A DNA stretch of 64,000 nucleotides, from assembly GCA_021234155.1 (NCBI GenBank), contig JAJEKV010000802.1, forward strand, positions 1-64,000, written 5' to 3'. This document shows positions 32,624 through 43,934 of the stretch, piece after piece (position 1 is the stretch's first letter; each line of letters begins with the position of its first letter). Source of the stretch: Isoetes taiwanensis (Eukaryota; Streptophyta; Lycopodiopsida; Isoetales; Isoetaceae). Position numbers and translations under genes: made by a program. The notes beneath the pieces were generated by a model, which did not search any database, had not been told where the DNA came from, and saw only the letters and a program-made list of their open reading frames with translations.

Positions 32624-34012
32624 ATGCTAGGAAAACATGCAAGATTGCCTTTTAAAAGGGCAAAGAAAAAAACCAAAGGAGTATTGGAGTTAGTGCATAC
32701 TGATCTCTGTGGACGTCTTAATGTTAGAGGAATATCAGGAAAAAGGTATTTCATTACCTTTATTGATGACTTTAGTAGAAAGACAACATGCATGTGTCTT
32801 AAAACTAAAGATCAAGCTTTTGAGGCTTATAAAATGTTTGCTGCAGAAGTGGAATTAGAAACAGGAAAAAAAGTGAAATGTATTCGATCAGACCGTGGTG
32901 GAGAGTTCATGTCATCTGAGTTTATCAAGTTTTGCAAGGTAAGGGGGATAAAAAGGCAGTTTACATGTAGTTTTTCTCCACAAACTAATGGCATTGCTGA
33001 AAGGAAAAATAGGACAATTTTAAATGCTGTCAGAGCTATGATAAAACACACAGGACTACCCAATTATTTATGGGAGGAAGCTGTCTTAACAGCAGTGAAA
33101 GTTCAAAATATGTTACCAAATAGAGCAGTCAGTGGAATGACCCCAGATGAGCTATGGTCAGGAGTTAAACCAAACTATGAGACACTGAGAGTTTTTGGTT
33201 GTCTAAGCTTTGTTCATGTACCAAAGCAACAAAGGTTAAAGTTGGATGAACGAGCAAGAATAGCTTTTCTTATAGGATATGATCAAGAATCCAAGGCATA
33301 CAGGTTATTTGATCCACAAAGGAAAAAGATTTTGATCAGTAGAGATGTAACATTTGACGAATCTCAATCTTATAAAAACATAAAGTTTTTCTCTGTTAAC
33401 CCTAAAGAAAAGGAAGTTCAGAAATTGAATACGAACTTTGTTGTTGATGATGATGAGCAGGATGCCAACAAACTCTCCTCTCAACAAGTTGGTACTGAAG
33501 ATGCTTCAGATAGTGTGGCTGATACTATAGAAAAGGAGATAACACAGCCAAAGGCTGGTAGAAGAACTGCAGCTCAGATCTTGCAACAAGAGGCTAATGT
33601 TGACCATGAAAGATTTGGAAGAGATAACACAGGTAGAAGTAGGAGAATACAAAGTGAAGTAGCAAGTGTAAACCTTATTGAAATCCTTGCCTTGCTGGAT
33701 ACTGAAGTACCAAAATCTTATAGAGAAGCTATAAGTGTTGTTGATGCAAAAGAATGGAAAATTGCCATGAATGATGAGCTGGATGCATTTAAAAGAACAG
33801 GGACGTATGAGCTTGTAAACTTACCTGAAGGTAGACATGCAGTGGGTTGTAAATGGATATTTAAAATTAAGCAAGGAGTACAACCTCACTCAATTAAGTA
33901 TAAAGCTCGATTAGTAGCAGTGGATACACGTAAGAAGGGAATTGACTATGAGGAAACTTTTTCCCTTATAGTAAAAATGACAAGTATCGGGATGTTGTTA
34001 AAAGAAGAGTAG
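32624..34012 (+). CDS. Copia-1 integrase and RT N-terminal half
   Basis: A 462-codon frame. It opens in the integrase GK..R.PF block (LGKHARLPFKRAKKK). The catalytic D-D-E residues are in HTDLCG, IRSDRGGEF and GIAERKNRT, spaced as in copia integrases. It continues through LPNYLWEEAVLTAVKVQNML, the GYDQESKAYRLFDP segment and an acidic linker, then the RT start (EWKIAMNDELDAFKRTGTYE, GCKWIFKIK, YKARLVAVD). It stops at TAG 34010-34012, inside the palm domain. In an intact element this would be one gag-pol frame. Confidence 0.93.
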   Translation: MLGKHARLPFKRAKKKTKGVLELVHTDLCGRLNVRGISGKRYFITFIDDFSRKTTCMCLKTKDQAFEAYKMFAAEVELETGKKVKCIRSDRGGEFMSSEFIKFCKVRGIKRQFTCSFSPQTNGIAERKNRTILNAVRAMIKHTGLPNYLWEEAVLTAVKVQNMLPNRAVSGMTPDELWSGVKPNYETLRVFGCLSFVHVPKQQRLKLDERARIAFLIGYDQESKAYRLFDPQRKKILISRDVTFDESQSYKNIKFFSVNPKEKEVQKLNTNFVVDDDEQDANKLSSQQVGTEDASDSVADTIEKEITQPKAGRRTAAQILQQEANVDHERFGRDNTGRSRRIQSEVASVNLIEILALLDTEVPKSYREAISVVDAKEWKIAMNDELDAFKRTGTYELVNLPEGRHAVGCKWIFKIKQGVQPHSIKYKARLVAVDTRKKGIDYEETFSLIVKMTSIGMLLKEE

Positions 34013-34430
34013 CAAATGCAAAGAATTTTGAGGTACATCATATGGATGTCTCTCTTGCTTTCTTGAATCTTCGACTTGAGGAGGACATCTTTATGATGCA
34101 ACCTCCCGGCTTTGAGCAAGGGAAAGACAAAGTGTGGAAACTTAAAAAAGGTCAGATATGGGTGAGACAAATCCACCAAGACAATGGTATATTTGCATGG
34201 ACTCATATTTAAGGGAACAAGGTTTTATAAAACTAAAGGATGATGGAAATATTTATTTGTTTAAGGATGGGAATGAAGTATGCTATATTGCACTATATGT
34301 GGATGACAATGTGATGATTAGTAGCAATCTTGATGTGCTACAAAAATGCAAAGACATTCTCAAGAATCGGTTTAAAATGACAGACTTGGGCGAACTTAAA
34401 AGTTTTAGGAATTGAAGTCTTCAGAGATAG
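34013..34430 (+). pseudogene. Copia-1 RT, catalytic half
   Basis: Different frames give VHHMDVSLAFLNLRLEED (the MDVxxAFLN aspartate block), QPPGFEQGKDKVWKLKK and, from 34158, RQWYICMDSYLREQGFIKL and YIALYVDDNVMI with YVDD. It ends near KMTDLGELKSF. A piece between KLKK and RQWY (the ALYGL-Q-P region) is damaged. Confidence 0.88.
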
Positions 34431-34736
34431 AGACAAATGTGTTCTTACTTTGACACAAGGCGCAGAATATTGCAGGCATGCTCAAAAGATTCAACATGGA
34501 AGATTGTAAGGTGGTAAAACTCCCATGGTTCGTGTAACAAACTAACCTTTGAATTTGAATGATGACAGGTCGAAATGGAAAACATTCCATATCAAGAGCT
34601 AGTTGGTCGCTTACTATATTTATCTAGGCATGACGAGACACGATATTTCATTTTGCAATCCAATATTCTAAGTAGGTAATCGTCATAACTTTGAAAAGAG
34701 CACGGCAAGTGTGCAGCCAAGAGGGTTCTAAGATAT

Positions 34737-35255
34737 TTGAAAGGAACTGTAGATTATGGGATACAATTTAATTCTGATAACATGGAGTTGCTATCATACT
34801 GTGATTCAGATTGGGGTGGAGACCCTGATGAAAGAAAATCAACTTCAGGAATTATTTGCATGCTAGGAGGAGGGCCCATTTCATGGAAATGCAGGAAGCA
34901 AAAGGCAATAGCACTTTCTTCTGCAGAAGCAGAATATGCGGCTGCAACCCTTGCTGCTAAGGAAATAGTATGGAGTGAAAGGTTGCTACAAGAAATAGGT
35001 ATAGAGCAAAGAAAACCTTTGAAATTGTTTTCTGACAGTCTCAGTTGCATAGGAATGACCAAAAATCCAATACAACATGAAGGGACCAAACATATCGAGC
35101 TGGAGATGCATTTCATAAGGGACCTAGTGAGGAAAAGAATCATTGAACTGCAATATATTCAAACTGACACGCAGTTAGCAGATATTTTGACAAAGGCTTT
35201 GACAGAGTTAAAATTTAGTAGACTGAGACAAATGATCAGTTGCAAGGAAAAATAA
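34737..35255 (+). CDS. Copia-1 RNase H
   Basis: 172 codons with the copia RNase H signatures in order: YCDSDWGGDPDERKSTSG, ISWKCRKQKAIALSSAEAEY, LFSDSLSCIGM and HIELEMHFIRDLV, then LADILTKAL. The catalytic D, E and D residues are present. It ends at TAA 35253-35255, four bases before the polypurine tract. The domain would remove tRNA and RNA during reverse transcription as the C-terminus of pol. Confidence 0.92.
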   Translation: MKGTVDYGIQFNSDNMELLSYCDSDWGGDPDERKSTSGIICMLGGGPISWKCRKQKAIALSSAEAEYAAATLAAKEIVWSERLLQEIGIEQRKPLKLFSDSLSCIGMTKNPIQHEGTKHIELEMHFIRDLVRKRIIELQYIQTDTQLADILTKALTELKFSRLRQMISCKEK

Positions 35256-35258
35256 CAT

Positions 35259-35268
35259 GAAGGGAAAG
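35259..35268 (+). promoter_or_regulatory. Copia-1 polypurine tract
   Basis: GAAGGGAAAG lies directly before the TGTTAAATGG start of the 3' LTR, the expected plus-strand priming site. Confidence 0.9.
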
Positions 35269-35858
35269 TGTTAAATGGTGTCATGTTATTTTAATACAAG
35301 TCAAAGCTATGCAGTTGAATGGGGGAGACCTATGAGAAGCAGTGGCAGTAGGACAAAGTCAAAGTCAAAGTCAAAGTCAAAGTCAAAGTCAAAGTCAAAG
35401 GTGGCGGGCTAGTGTTACCCCGGTGTTGCTGGGCTCGCTAGAAATCATCAGACACCCCCTGCCCGCCACTTAGGGTTTGCGTTGACTAGTCAAAGTCAAA
35501 GTCAAAGTCAACTAGGGCCGAAATTTAAGGACAGCAAGTCTATCTACTCCGGATTTTTAGGCAAGTTGGAGACCTTTCTATATGAAGGGGATGCACAATT
35601 TGGCACAATTTGACAAGTGGATGCACCCAGATTGGAAAGAAAATATAGATATAAATGCTGGAGTGATGGATAGACAGTGGCACGCCATGTGTCGTGGATA
35701 TGGAAGGAGAGATTGTTTGAGCGCCTGATTGTATAATTGTTATTGACTTGTATATGATCATGTGAAAATTAGTGACCACCTTTTGGCTTTTCACTAAGAT
35801 CATTGGATTGTAAATCTCGCTGTCAGTTTATTGAGTAGATTATCTTCAAATCTTAACA
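35269..35858 (+). repeat. Copia-1 3' LTR
   Basis: 590 bp, same ends as the 5' LTR. Differences include seven GTCAAA units plus a GACAAA (six in the 5' LTR), a 12 bp duplication (GGCACAATTTGA near 35600) and small changes near 35680-35715. Confidence 0.95.
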
Positions 35859-36107
35859 ATTTTGGTAGAGGCTCAATCCCCGTATTTCATATTCTAAAAT
35901 CTTAGGCAAAGTCGTATAGAGGTTCAATATTCCCTCAAAACCTTAAGCGAAATCGTATTTCATATTTCAAAACCATAGACGCCTCCAATCATAAATGACT
36001 ATAAACGAAAAGAGAGGTGCCGAGAGGCCCCAACATACGATCTGGGTCGTAGGATCGACGAATCCGACGACTGTGGTAGTCCAGGGTGCACCTCGTTTAG
36101 AATATAC

Positions 36108-36910
36108 AAGGAACACCTAAGAGGTTTGGATTGATTTCATGCAACGTGGCAAATACACCATTAGTGCAAGGTCAGAAGTTTAGTGTGGACTTATATCCTT
36201 CAAATGAAACCGAGCTGAAACAAATGGCAAATATACCTTTCAGGGAGCTAATTGCGTGTTTGTAGATGTTTCAAATTGTACAAAGCCAGATATCACATTT
36301 AGAGTGAATATGCTTAGTAGATACTTGAACAATCTAGAGAAACAACATTGGCAAGCTGTCAAGCGGATCTTGAGGTTTCTGAAAGGAATACAAGACTATG
36401 GTATCATGTATTGCAATAGTAATCTAACATTGATGGCATATTGTGATGCAGGCTGGGTTGGAGACATAGATACTAGAAATCCAACTTCAGGTTATATATG
36501 GATGCTTGGAGGAGGATGCATAGAAGCAAGGAAGTATAGCAATGTCGACTGCAGAAGCAGAATACAAGGTTGCATCTTAACCCCAAGAGAAATCTATGAA
36601 TTAGAAGGCTTTTGAATGAGTTAGGTATGTTGCAAGCACAACCTACTGTCTTATTTTCATATATAGTGAGTTGTATTTCTATCACTAAAAATCCTGTGTT
36701 GCATGAACGCAGAAATCATATCGAATTACGTGTTCATTATATTAGAGAAATCTCTATAGAATATGTTCGTAGAGATGAATAAGTTGCAGAAATCATGACT
36801 AAAGTAGTCTCAGTTGCAAGGTTTCAAAAATTGCAAAGATTACTAGGAGTGGCAGATATAAAGAATATTGTATCAAAAGTTTTAAGCAGGGAAGGTTGGA
36901 GCCATAAATC
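36108..36910 (+). pseudogene. Copia-2 RT end and RNase H
   Basis: After the right AAGGA duplication the residues KRFGLISCNVANTPL, MANIPFRELIACL, TKPDITFRVNMLSRYLNNLE and QHWQAVKRILRFLKGIQDYG give the end of copia RT. MAYCDAGWVGDIDTRNPTSG and HIELRVHYIREI give RNase H. The frame changes near 36245 and 36530. It is a different copia family from Copia-1 and continues the RT segment that stops at 30510. Confidence 0.88.
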
Positions 36911-37060
36911 CAAATAATTGTGTCGTTGCAGATTTCACGACTAAGGCAGTCCCAGTTGAAAGGTTTTAGATATTGCAGAGAATACTAGAAGTTGCAGATG
37001 TGAAACATATTGCATAAGGAATTTAAACAAGGGAGGTTGCAGTCATAAAGACAGATAATT
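36780..37060 (+). repeat. Diverged ~145 bp duplication of the Copia-2 3' end
   Basis: ATGACTAAAGTAGTCTCAGT...GCAGGGAAGGTTGGAGCCAT (36795-36905) and ACGACTAAGGCAGTCCCAGT...AAGGGAGGTTGCAGTCAT (36938-37048) are two copies of the RNase H C-terminus plus purine tract. Either could mark the 3' LTR start. Farther right a ~70 bp repeat (GTAGCAGGTCTGAA at 37173 and 37233) may be within the LTR. Confidence 0.7.
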
Positions 37061-37672
37061 ATGTAAAATAACATTAAAGAATAGTTGCACAATTCAGCAT
37101 AGGTCCATAAATTATATTGTTACATTACCTAGATGATATGTGCGGTAAACAGAAGCACAAAATTTTATACATGTAGTAGCAGGTCTGAAATGTGACTATG
37201 ATGTATACAGTGTAGACAAAATTCTACACATGCAGTAGCAGGTCTGAACTGTAAATATGGTACACATAGTAGTGCAGATGTATGTCACAGATTCAGTTGA
37301 GCAGCTACGAAGTTTTGAAGTCGCAGACTACTTGAATAATATATTACAGTTGAATGGTTGAATAATGTGCTGCAGTTAAATATTAGTTCATGAAGGGGAA
37401 ATGAAGAGTATTAGAATCATGAAATAACATTTTGGAGGTTAGATTGTGATCAAGCATGAGCATGATGCTCAGAAGACTGAAAGATACACAATTAACCTAG
37501 TTGGTCATGATTGAGGTTATGTAGTGGGACCACTAGGTGAAATCATATCATGTTTATATACTATAACCATAAGGTCGAATATTGGAGGCTATTTTTTGTT
37601 CGGTTATAGACCATATAAAGGAATGAAATATTTGGTCGAATGAAACAGTGCCATGTTGAAGAATCTTTCATA

Positions 37673-37725
37673 GAATAGAATAGAATAGAATATGATTTTA
37701 TCGTCCACGGAGACCAATAGAAAGA
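37673..37725 (-). mobile_element. Family G LINE 3' tip, (TAGAA)n tail
   Basis: Four ATAGA units, then TATGATTTTATCGTCCACGG and AGACCAAT, the reverse of the LINE 3' end. Only ~35 bp of LINE body is present. Confidence 0.8.
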
Positions 37726-39118
37726 AGGGTGACTGATCATGAACCGATAGGAACCATGACGAGCTATAAGAACAAAAAATAAAAATGAGTAGATTGAGTC
37801 AAGAAGGAGCCGGATTTATTCTTAGGGGGAATATGTAAATATAGTATTTCTGTGCTCGTGAATGTGATTCGAATTCAAAGCTAAACCCTCATTTTCCCAT
37901 TGCTACAATATATTGCACTATTCTATATTCACATTCGTGCATTATTTTAAGTTAAGCAATGGTTTATGTGACATTGTTTTAAGTTGCAAATTTGTATGCT
38001 TAATTTGCATCTAGTTGATAACTTCTTGGAATATTGAGTGTAATTGTTCTAAAAAAATCTTCAATAGATAGATAGATATTACGTTAACAAATGGTTTTTA
38101 CAAGTTTTAGGAAAAAAAGTTTCATAAGAAAATAGTGGTTTTTTGTGCATGTTGAACCATTGACAATTCATATCAAAACATATATAAAGCAGTTTGTCAT
38201 TTTCCTTTTTTTTCCCTCGCTAATATTTTTGCGCCGCAATTCATTTCTTCCTTTAACTGCCATGTTTTTCTGAGCAGCATCCATAGTTGTTTCTGGCGCC
38301 ACGTTCATCTCAGCATTCTTCTATATCTTTAAAAAATCACAGCTTAGATCACAGCTTGCCCATCATTTTGCAAAAACTTTGCTTGAATTGGCTTTGCTGC
38401 GATTCCTACGAAACTAGAAAGGAACTGAAAGATCCAAGATACCGCTGCCGGTGCATAAACACCTGCACCACATCAAAATCAAAAGAATCTTGAGGTATCT
38501 TCCTTTTCTCTGTTTTTTTTCTATTCCGAGGCCAGCCACATGGTGCAGAAAGCTTGAAAACGAGGAAATTTATCCCCATCAATCCGATTTTTCTAGCTTT
38601 ATGGCTTGGTTTCAAAATTTAGATTATCAGATGTTTAATAGTGGGCTTATCAGAGGGTTAAAAATCGGCTTATCCAGTCTTAGGTAAATCCTTATTGTTA
38701 TTTGTTTGAGAGATTAATTTTTTATCTTTTAGTTTAGGGCATCCATGTTTGTCTGTATAGGATTGTATATCGACGCCTCAAATATAGCCTGTAATGGTTT
38801 AACTTTTTCCTGCATTTGCCCAAACAAACAATGGCATTGGTGGATTACAGAAAACAATTGCCTTCACCAAGATAATAAATCTTCATGAACGGTTGCTTCG
38901 CCGGCAAGCAATGTGACAACAGAACCACACCATTTTCATTCCATGTAACATAGAAAGGGTAATGAAGTGCAAATGAAAAGTGAGACACAACACTTGTCAA
39001 CCGGAGGGCCAATTTCAAAGAAAATGTAGCAATTGAATTTAGGAAAGCCGAAAATAATGTACGTGTCAAGTTGTCGGCTCTTCTCAGCCCAGAAATATTA
39101 GACATCCATTTTTTTTAA
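37726..39118. other. Spacer, no gene recognised
   Basis: AT-rich, with stops in all frames. Short frames at 38287-38687 show no domain. Nothing repeat-like beyond small T and A runs was seen. Confidence 0.4.
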
Positions 39119-41066
39119 GAATAGAATAGAATAGAATAGAATAGAATAGAATAGAATAGAATAGAATAGAATAGAATAGAATAGAATAGAATAGAATAGA
39201 ATAGAATAGAATAGAATAGAATAGAATTGTTTTTTATCGATCCATGGAGACCAATGGGCCTATGGGACCCAATATAAAAAGCGCTAAAGAAATCACATTC
39301 TTTTGGGATTAAAACCCCCGCCTCAAGGGTTTTCGAGGAAAAGCCGGCGATAATAAGGCTAGCGACAACAATTAAATGGTTGACTAAGGGCATATCGAGC
39401 CCTCAAGTCCGATACTTCCTGAATGTATGATCAGTGGAAAGTGAGAAGTGGGTGCCCGGTATCATGTGTAGCGGCTCATCGAGGTCTAATCAAGCCGAGC
39501 ATAGCTTTGTCCGAATCGATCATATATCGGGCGACTCGGGAAAGTATGACACTCATCCTCAACCGGCTCCGTCTGGCGGCATTGACAAACCCTATCCGGC
39601 GTGGCTCCCCAATCCATCGACTGTCTCAATCCGGAGATGGTAGGCACCTGTCTTGAATGGAGGCGATATGCTGCGCGCCGCTTTTCATGGGCGGATGTGA
39701 GCGTAGGTAGCTTATTTGTAGGCCTCGTTCTAATGTGGGATTTATGTGTTGCTTGTAATGTCTTTGTTTTGACTTGCTCCGGGGCCCCTGGAATCCCAAA
39801 GCTTGGCCGGAGAAACAAGCATCAAGGTAACATCTCAGTTGTCGATGACCGCCTCTGTTTCTACACGGATGCACATGTGCTCTGGACATTCCATCTAGTT
39901 AGCCACTACACTCTTTTATCCTTCCAACAATTCTTGAGTCGTTGTGGTCCCATTGCCCTCGCATAAGCCAAGTCGCGGTGAGCGATCACCATCCATATTT
40001 ACCACCTTCTCGGAAATAGATGATGTGTCTATCAAGGGCCTCCATTTGAAGTGCTTGAGGCTTGTTTTCTGCAACAAAATTGATATGGGACCGTGGATTT
40101 CACTCCGAGTGCAGGTGCTAGAAAGCCTACGCACTTTTGTTCTAAAGTAAGCTCCAAGTAGCAAAGGGACACCTGCGGGCCCCGGACTTCAACCGGTACA
40201 AAAGCGGGCTCTACCAATACCACGAGCGGATGTGCACGATGTCCCCAATCATACAATTACGCTTTCTGTGGTTATTATTACGCATTGCATAAAGTGCTTT
40301 CAGCCTGTTTGCTACCGCAATCTTATGGAAGTGTCGGCATAGTGTAGAAGGAAACTCCACTCCCGGATACTTGTAGGTGGGTGTCACCACCTCCACTTGT
40401 TGCCCTCGATAAGTGAATGGCGGGGGCCTTGGATGGCGAGGATGAGATTAGGACCACCTTAGTCTTGGCGGATTGGCGTTCATGTCACGTGGCTGGCGAG
40501 AATATATCGAGAACATCTAGGCGAGGCATGCATATCCTGCGGAGTGTGAGCTAAGAGGTCAACATCATCCGCATAGATGAGTTGCCCGATGACTGATACA
40601 AAAGTTGGGTCGCCACCCCATTGTCCATGAGCGGTGTTCCAAGCTGGTCAATATGCGAACCAAACAATGTTGGGGAAAGAGGACATTCTGGCGAACCCCA
40701 ATCTGCTAGTGAATGGTTGTCAGATCATACGCATCTGACTGAACAACTCTCGTACAACTTTGTATCTTGCGCATTTTACATATCCCCAGGGAACCTCCGG
40801 TTGCCACAATCTTTCCCATAACTTTTCAGGGATACGGTGTCAAAAGCCGCCAAAGTCAACAAAGCAACAATACAGGTCCCGTAGGCGATTTACGCTATCC
40901 TCAACCAAAGTTCTCAATGTGAAGATATGATCAATGGTTGAATCGCAGGTCCTGAATCACCGCTGCGTGAGCTCGCTTTTACACATTTATACGCCCACTG
41001 GTCAAGCGTTGCTCAATAATGCCAGCTAGCAGTTTGACAAACACCGAACTGACCATGATTGTTCGG
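39119..41066 (-). mobile_element. Family G LINE, copy 3, 5'-truncated in RT
   Basis: A ~108 bp run of AGAAT (39119-39227) forms the tail, followed by TTATCGATCCATGGAGACCAA and the reverse of the LINE 3' region. Homology to copy 1 ends near GACCATGATTGTTCGG (41050-41066). Minus-strand RT words include QLIYADDVDLL (about 40555-40585), so the catalytic YADD box is intact here though broken in copies 1 and 2. Frames are interrupted elsewhere. Right-side flank duplication not found. Confidence 0.85.
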
Positions 41067-43934
41067 TAACAAAATAGATTGCTTTCTATAGGTAGTGAAA
41101 AATACCCTTTCATGAGCTAGCAAAGCATAAGCTCTCTTCCAATCCAGCGCCCGATGTACCTGATATTTTTTTCGATTTGGTACTATTTGCAATTATGTTG
41201 CCTCCTTTTTTTGTAAGAGATTATGCAATGTGAAGAAGTAGACAATAACTTAATATTCTCCATTGTCAAAAAAAAAAATCAGATCTAAGGGTTGTGTAAT
41301 CCATCCCATCACTACAAGAGCCTGGAAAAACATACATCTTCTTTTTTGTTTTGGGATGGGGCTGGGAACCGTGCAAGGGAACGCCGCATGTTACGCCGCA
41401 TGCAGCGTTCCCTTTAAGTTTCCGTTTCCCTGCGTTCCCTTGTGGGACATTGGTTGCGGGCATTCAATGTCGATTTTGAATCCTCAAAATAAAGGAGGCA
41501 TTTTTGAACCGCCTATGCAAGGTAGTGCGTCATGGCTATGGCGGTGAGGTATCTCCGCCCCCTCTACCAATACGTGGTATTCTCTTATATTCTTCTCAAG
41601 GCTTTTGTTATGCCCGCTCATAACTAAGAGAGTTTTTTCAATTATCCATGTTTGTGCAGGTTATGGTGGAGGCTAGAGCATTTCGGCAACCTTCCTAGGC
41701 ACAGTATAGGTGCCTGAAATGTTATAAGCAGCATTTACTCAGCTTCGAAGAGGCCCTTCGCTCCCCTCGGTTATTTGCAAATGGATTCCTTCAAGAAGGC
41801 ATGATGGTCATTTTTCTTATTTCTTTGTTGCCCAGGCCGTACATTGGACATGGAGATCCATGAGTTTTCCTTTGCAGAGTAGCAACGAGTTATGGATTTG
41901 GGCGAAAAGCTTAGTTCTATTACATGCCAGCTGGGTTCTCTGTTTGCTGCCGGAATACCCAATGTAGTGCCAAAAGTGGACCCTTGAAGTTTTTAAACTA
42001 GGCCAAACAGGTACTTTTCTTAAAGAAGATTTGTCGTTCTATTGTATTGTGCTTTTGCGTGATAGGAATGAAAGCAAGAAGCTTTTTTTTTGTAGCAACT
42101 GAGTTTTTGTGGAGGTAGAGTGATGTAAAACATTCAAAAAATGGTGAACAACTTTGAGAGATTTGTCGAAGATATAAATAGCATGGCTAGCTTCACTCTC
42201 TAAAATCTACCGAACCAAGCCTGAAAGTGCAAAATGATGTATTATTAATTTCCAAACAGACGTCTGACGAACAAGGCATCTTCTGAGGCTTGAATATTTT
42301 CTGTCTCCTGTTATCCCAAAATATTTCTGCAGGATAAAGCAACATGGGTCTGAAACACAATCCCAAGGTTTTTTGGCCTTCTTTTACATTTGATATTTTT
42401 AGCTGATGGCTTCCAACAAGATTAAAAGCTCTTCATTCTGTGTGCAGGTGGCATGTAAGGAAGGATGTGGCATAGCTATATTCGTCACTTATCAGTTGAG
42501 CAGTCTATGACAGCTATGACTGCCAAGCCCAATCAAGCAAAACATCTGCTAAAAGGTCGAACTGCTATTTCCGCAAATGGTTGGAGTTCCCATGGCTTTG
42601 CGCTAACTTTTGACTCTGAAATTTGCAGGGAGCTTGCAGCAGTTGTTACAACAATGCTTTCAAGCTTCTGATATTTGGAACTAGCAATGTAAGAATTAGA
42701 TCCATCTGCTATCTTTAGAGGAACATATCCCTTGCTTATTATCGATCTGCCTTTTCCAGTGAATCCCCTTTTTCTCCAGCTATGTCCAAAGAACTGCACT
42801 AACATGGCAACCAACTCCGGGTTCGATCGGTAAAGATGGGGTAGAAGAGTTTTGAGAGGTGGGCTGGTTAACAATGAATGTGGTTGCCGCATTAATTATA
42901 ACTGGAATACTTTGATGTGGTTATTTCGAATGCACTTACTCTCTTAGGCCACTTCTATTATGCAGATTATTTCGTTATGTCAAATACCTGCGCAAATGCT
43001 AATGGTGAATTGTCGAGGTCAAAACGAATGATGATTCTGCTTTCTGGGGAGTAAGTACCAATGCATGTGTTTTTGAAGTTGCTAGGCAAGTTGAAGAGGT
43101 GTATGCCATTTCTTTTACTCAATACTTGATGAACTAGGGTGTCTAACTACAAACATTAATGAACTGCAAGCATCGATGAACCAGGCCAAATATATGCATG
43201 AACTCTTACGTTCCTTTTATTCCTTTTGAGCAGGAGGAGGAGACGAAGGTGACTCTTGATGTTGAAAAGAAGCCTCCAGGAGTATCTTTCACATGGTATA
43301 CATATATATTAGAACAAGTACACGTTGTATGCATCTAGATGATTTAAAGGAGCTAAACTCGATTTAATGTAGAAGTGTTTCTTTGAATTCCATGCTTCTT
43401 TACATTTTGTTTTTTTTTTTATCTGAGGCATTTGAACTCGGTTCTTACATGCTTCTTAGTCATCCTTGCAAGGAAGGAATCTAGAACACATTTTTGAGAT
43501 TTGGTTGTGCCATTTTAAATGGATATAATATAATCCTATGAAAGATGGAGCCTCTCTTATTAGGTGATTTTATTCATGAAGGGGGTTGTCTAACTAAACA
43601 TGATGCTTGCTGCCTCTTTCACTTCTCTATGAAAAAGATGCCCTATATTGAAAGATTTGATTGTATGCTACATCTATCTATGAAAATAAAATGATGCCCT
43701 ATATTGAAAGACCTGATTGTATGCTACATCTATATTGGAAATAATTTAACTATATTCTTTACCCTGTTTATTGTAAATAGAGGAAAGGTGTATTGCCAAA
43801 ACACATGCCACAATATAATGGAGTCCTTGCACTATCATTGAAGCACATGTACAATAGGGTTAAAAAGTCCATAGCTAGCTGATTCTAAATCTAAAATTAT
43901 AATCTTTTACACTTTAGAAGTTTCAACTTGACCG
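41067..43934. other. Spacer with possible exon relics
   Basis: No gene recognised. One exon-like stretch at ~43233-43296 has an acceptor (TTGAGCAG), the open residues EEETKVTLDVEKKPPGVSFT and a GTATAC donor. Another at ~42985-43048 ends in GAGTAAGT. A GGGAACGC...GCGTTCCC inverted word pair occurs near 41378-41412. I cannot assign a protein. Confidence 0.3.

Larger units (their letters stand above)
30720..35858 (+). mobile_element. Copia-1: full-length Ty1/copia retrotransposon
   Basis: Two LTRs (30720-31287 and 35269-35858), each TGTTAAATGG...CTTAACA, are flanked by the 5 bp duplication ATTTT (30715-30719 and 35859-35863). A tRNA-Met primer site follows the 5' LTR and a purine tract precedes the 3' LTR. 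The 3981 bp interior encodes gag, protease, integrase, RT and RNase H in copia order, with several frameshifts. The LTRs are still very similar, so this is one of the younger insertions here. It sits inside repeat B. Confidence 0.96.
30511..36107 (-). repeat. Repeat B inserted in Copia-2, split by Copia-1
   Basis: Flanked by AAGGA at 30506-30510 and 36108-36112. The left part (30511-30719) holds the reverse complement of CATATCAAATCCCC...CCCCCTGTTA...GCTACATATTC. The right part (35864-36107) holds the reverse complement of TATTCTAAACGAGGTGC ... ATGTTGGGGCCTCT. Both ends match 56908-57215. Without Copia-1 the unit is about 450 bp and non-coding. Outside it the copia reading resumes as KRFGLISCNVANTPL, so it interrupted Copia-2. 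A solo LTR or a small DNA element is possible; the ends do not form clean inverted repeats. Confidence 0.82.
16357..37060 (+). mobile_element. Copia-2: one Ty1/copia element split by nested insertions
   Basis: Seven copia coding segments lie on one strand in canonical order and without overlap: gag end/protease/integrase (16357-17880), post-integrase linker (19838-20121), RT start (25771-26002), RT (26399-26678), RT with YVDD (30214-30510), RT end/RNase H (36108-36910) and a polypurine-rich end (to ~37060). Most gaps are filled by independently recognisable elements. For the hAT and repeat B gaps, target duplications let the copia reading resume exactly. The 5' LTR and most of gag are missing. 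The single-element reading is an inference from colinearity, strong for 25.8-37 kb and moderate for joining 16.4-20.1 kb to it. Confidence 0.72.

Noticed and set aside
39115-39393. Frame with repeated FYSIL
   Set aside because: Translation of the AGAAT microsatellite tail.
41263-41547. 94-codon frame with a GGGAACGC inverted pair
   Set aside because: No domain or splice context; nothing distinguishes it from chance.
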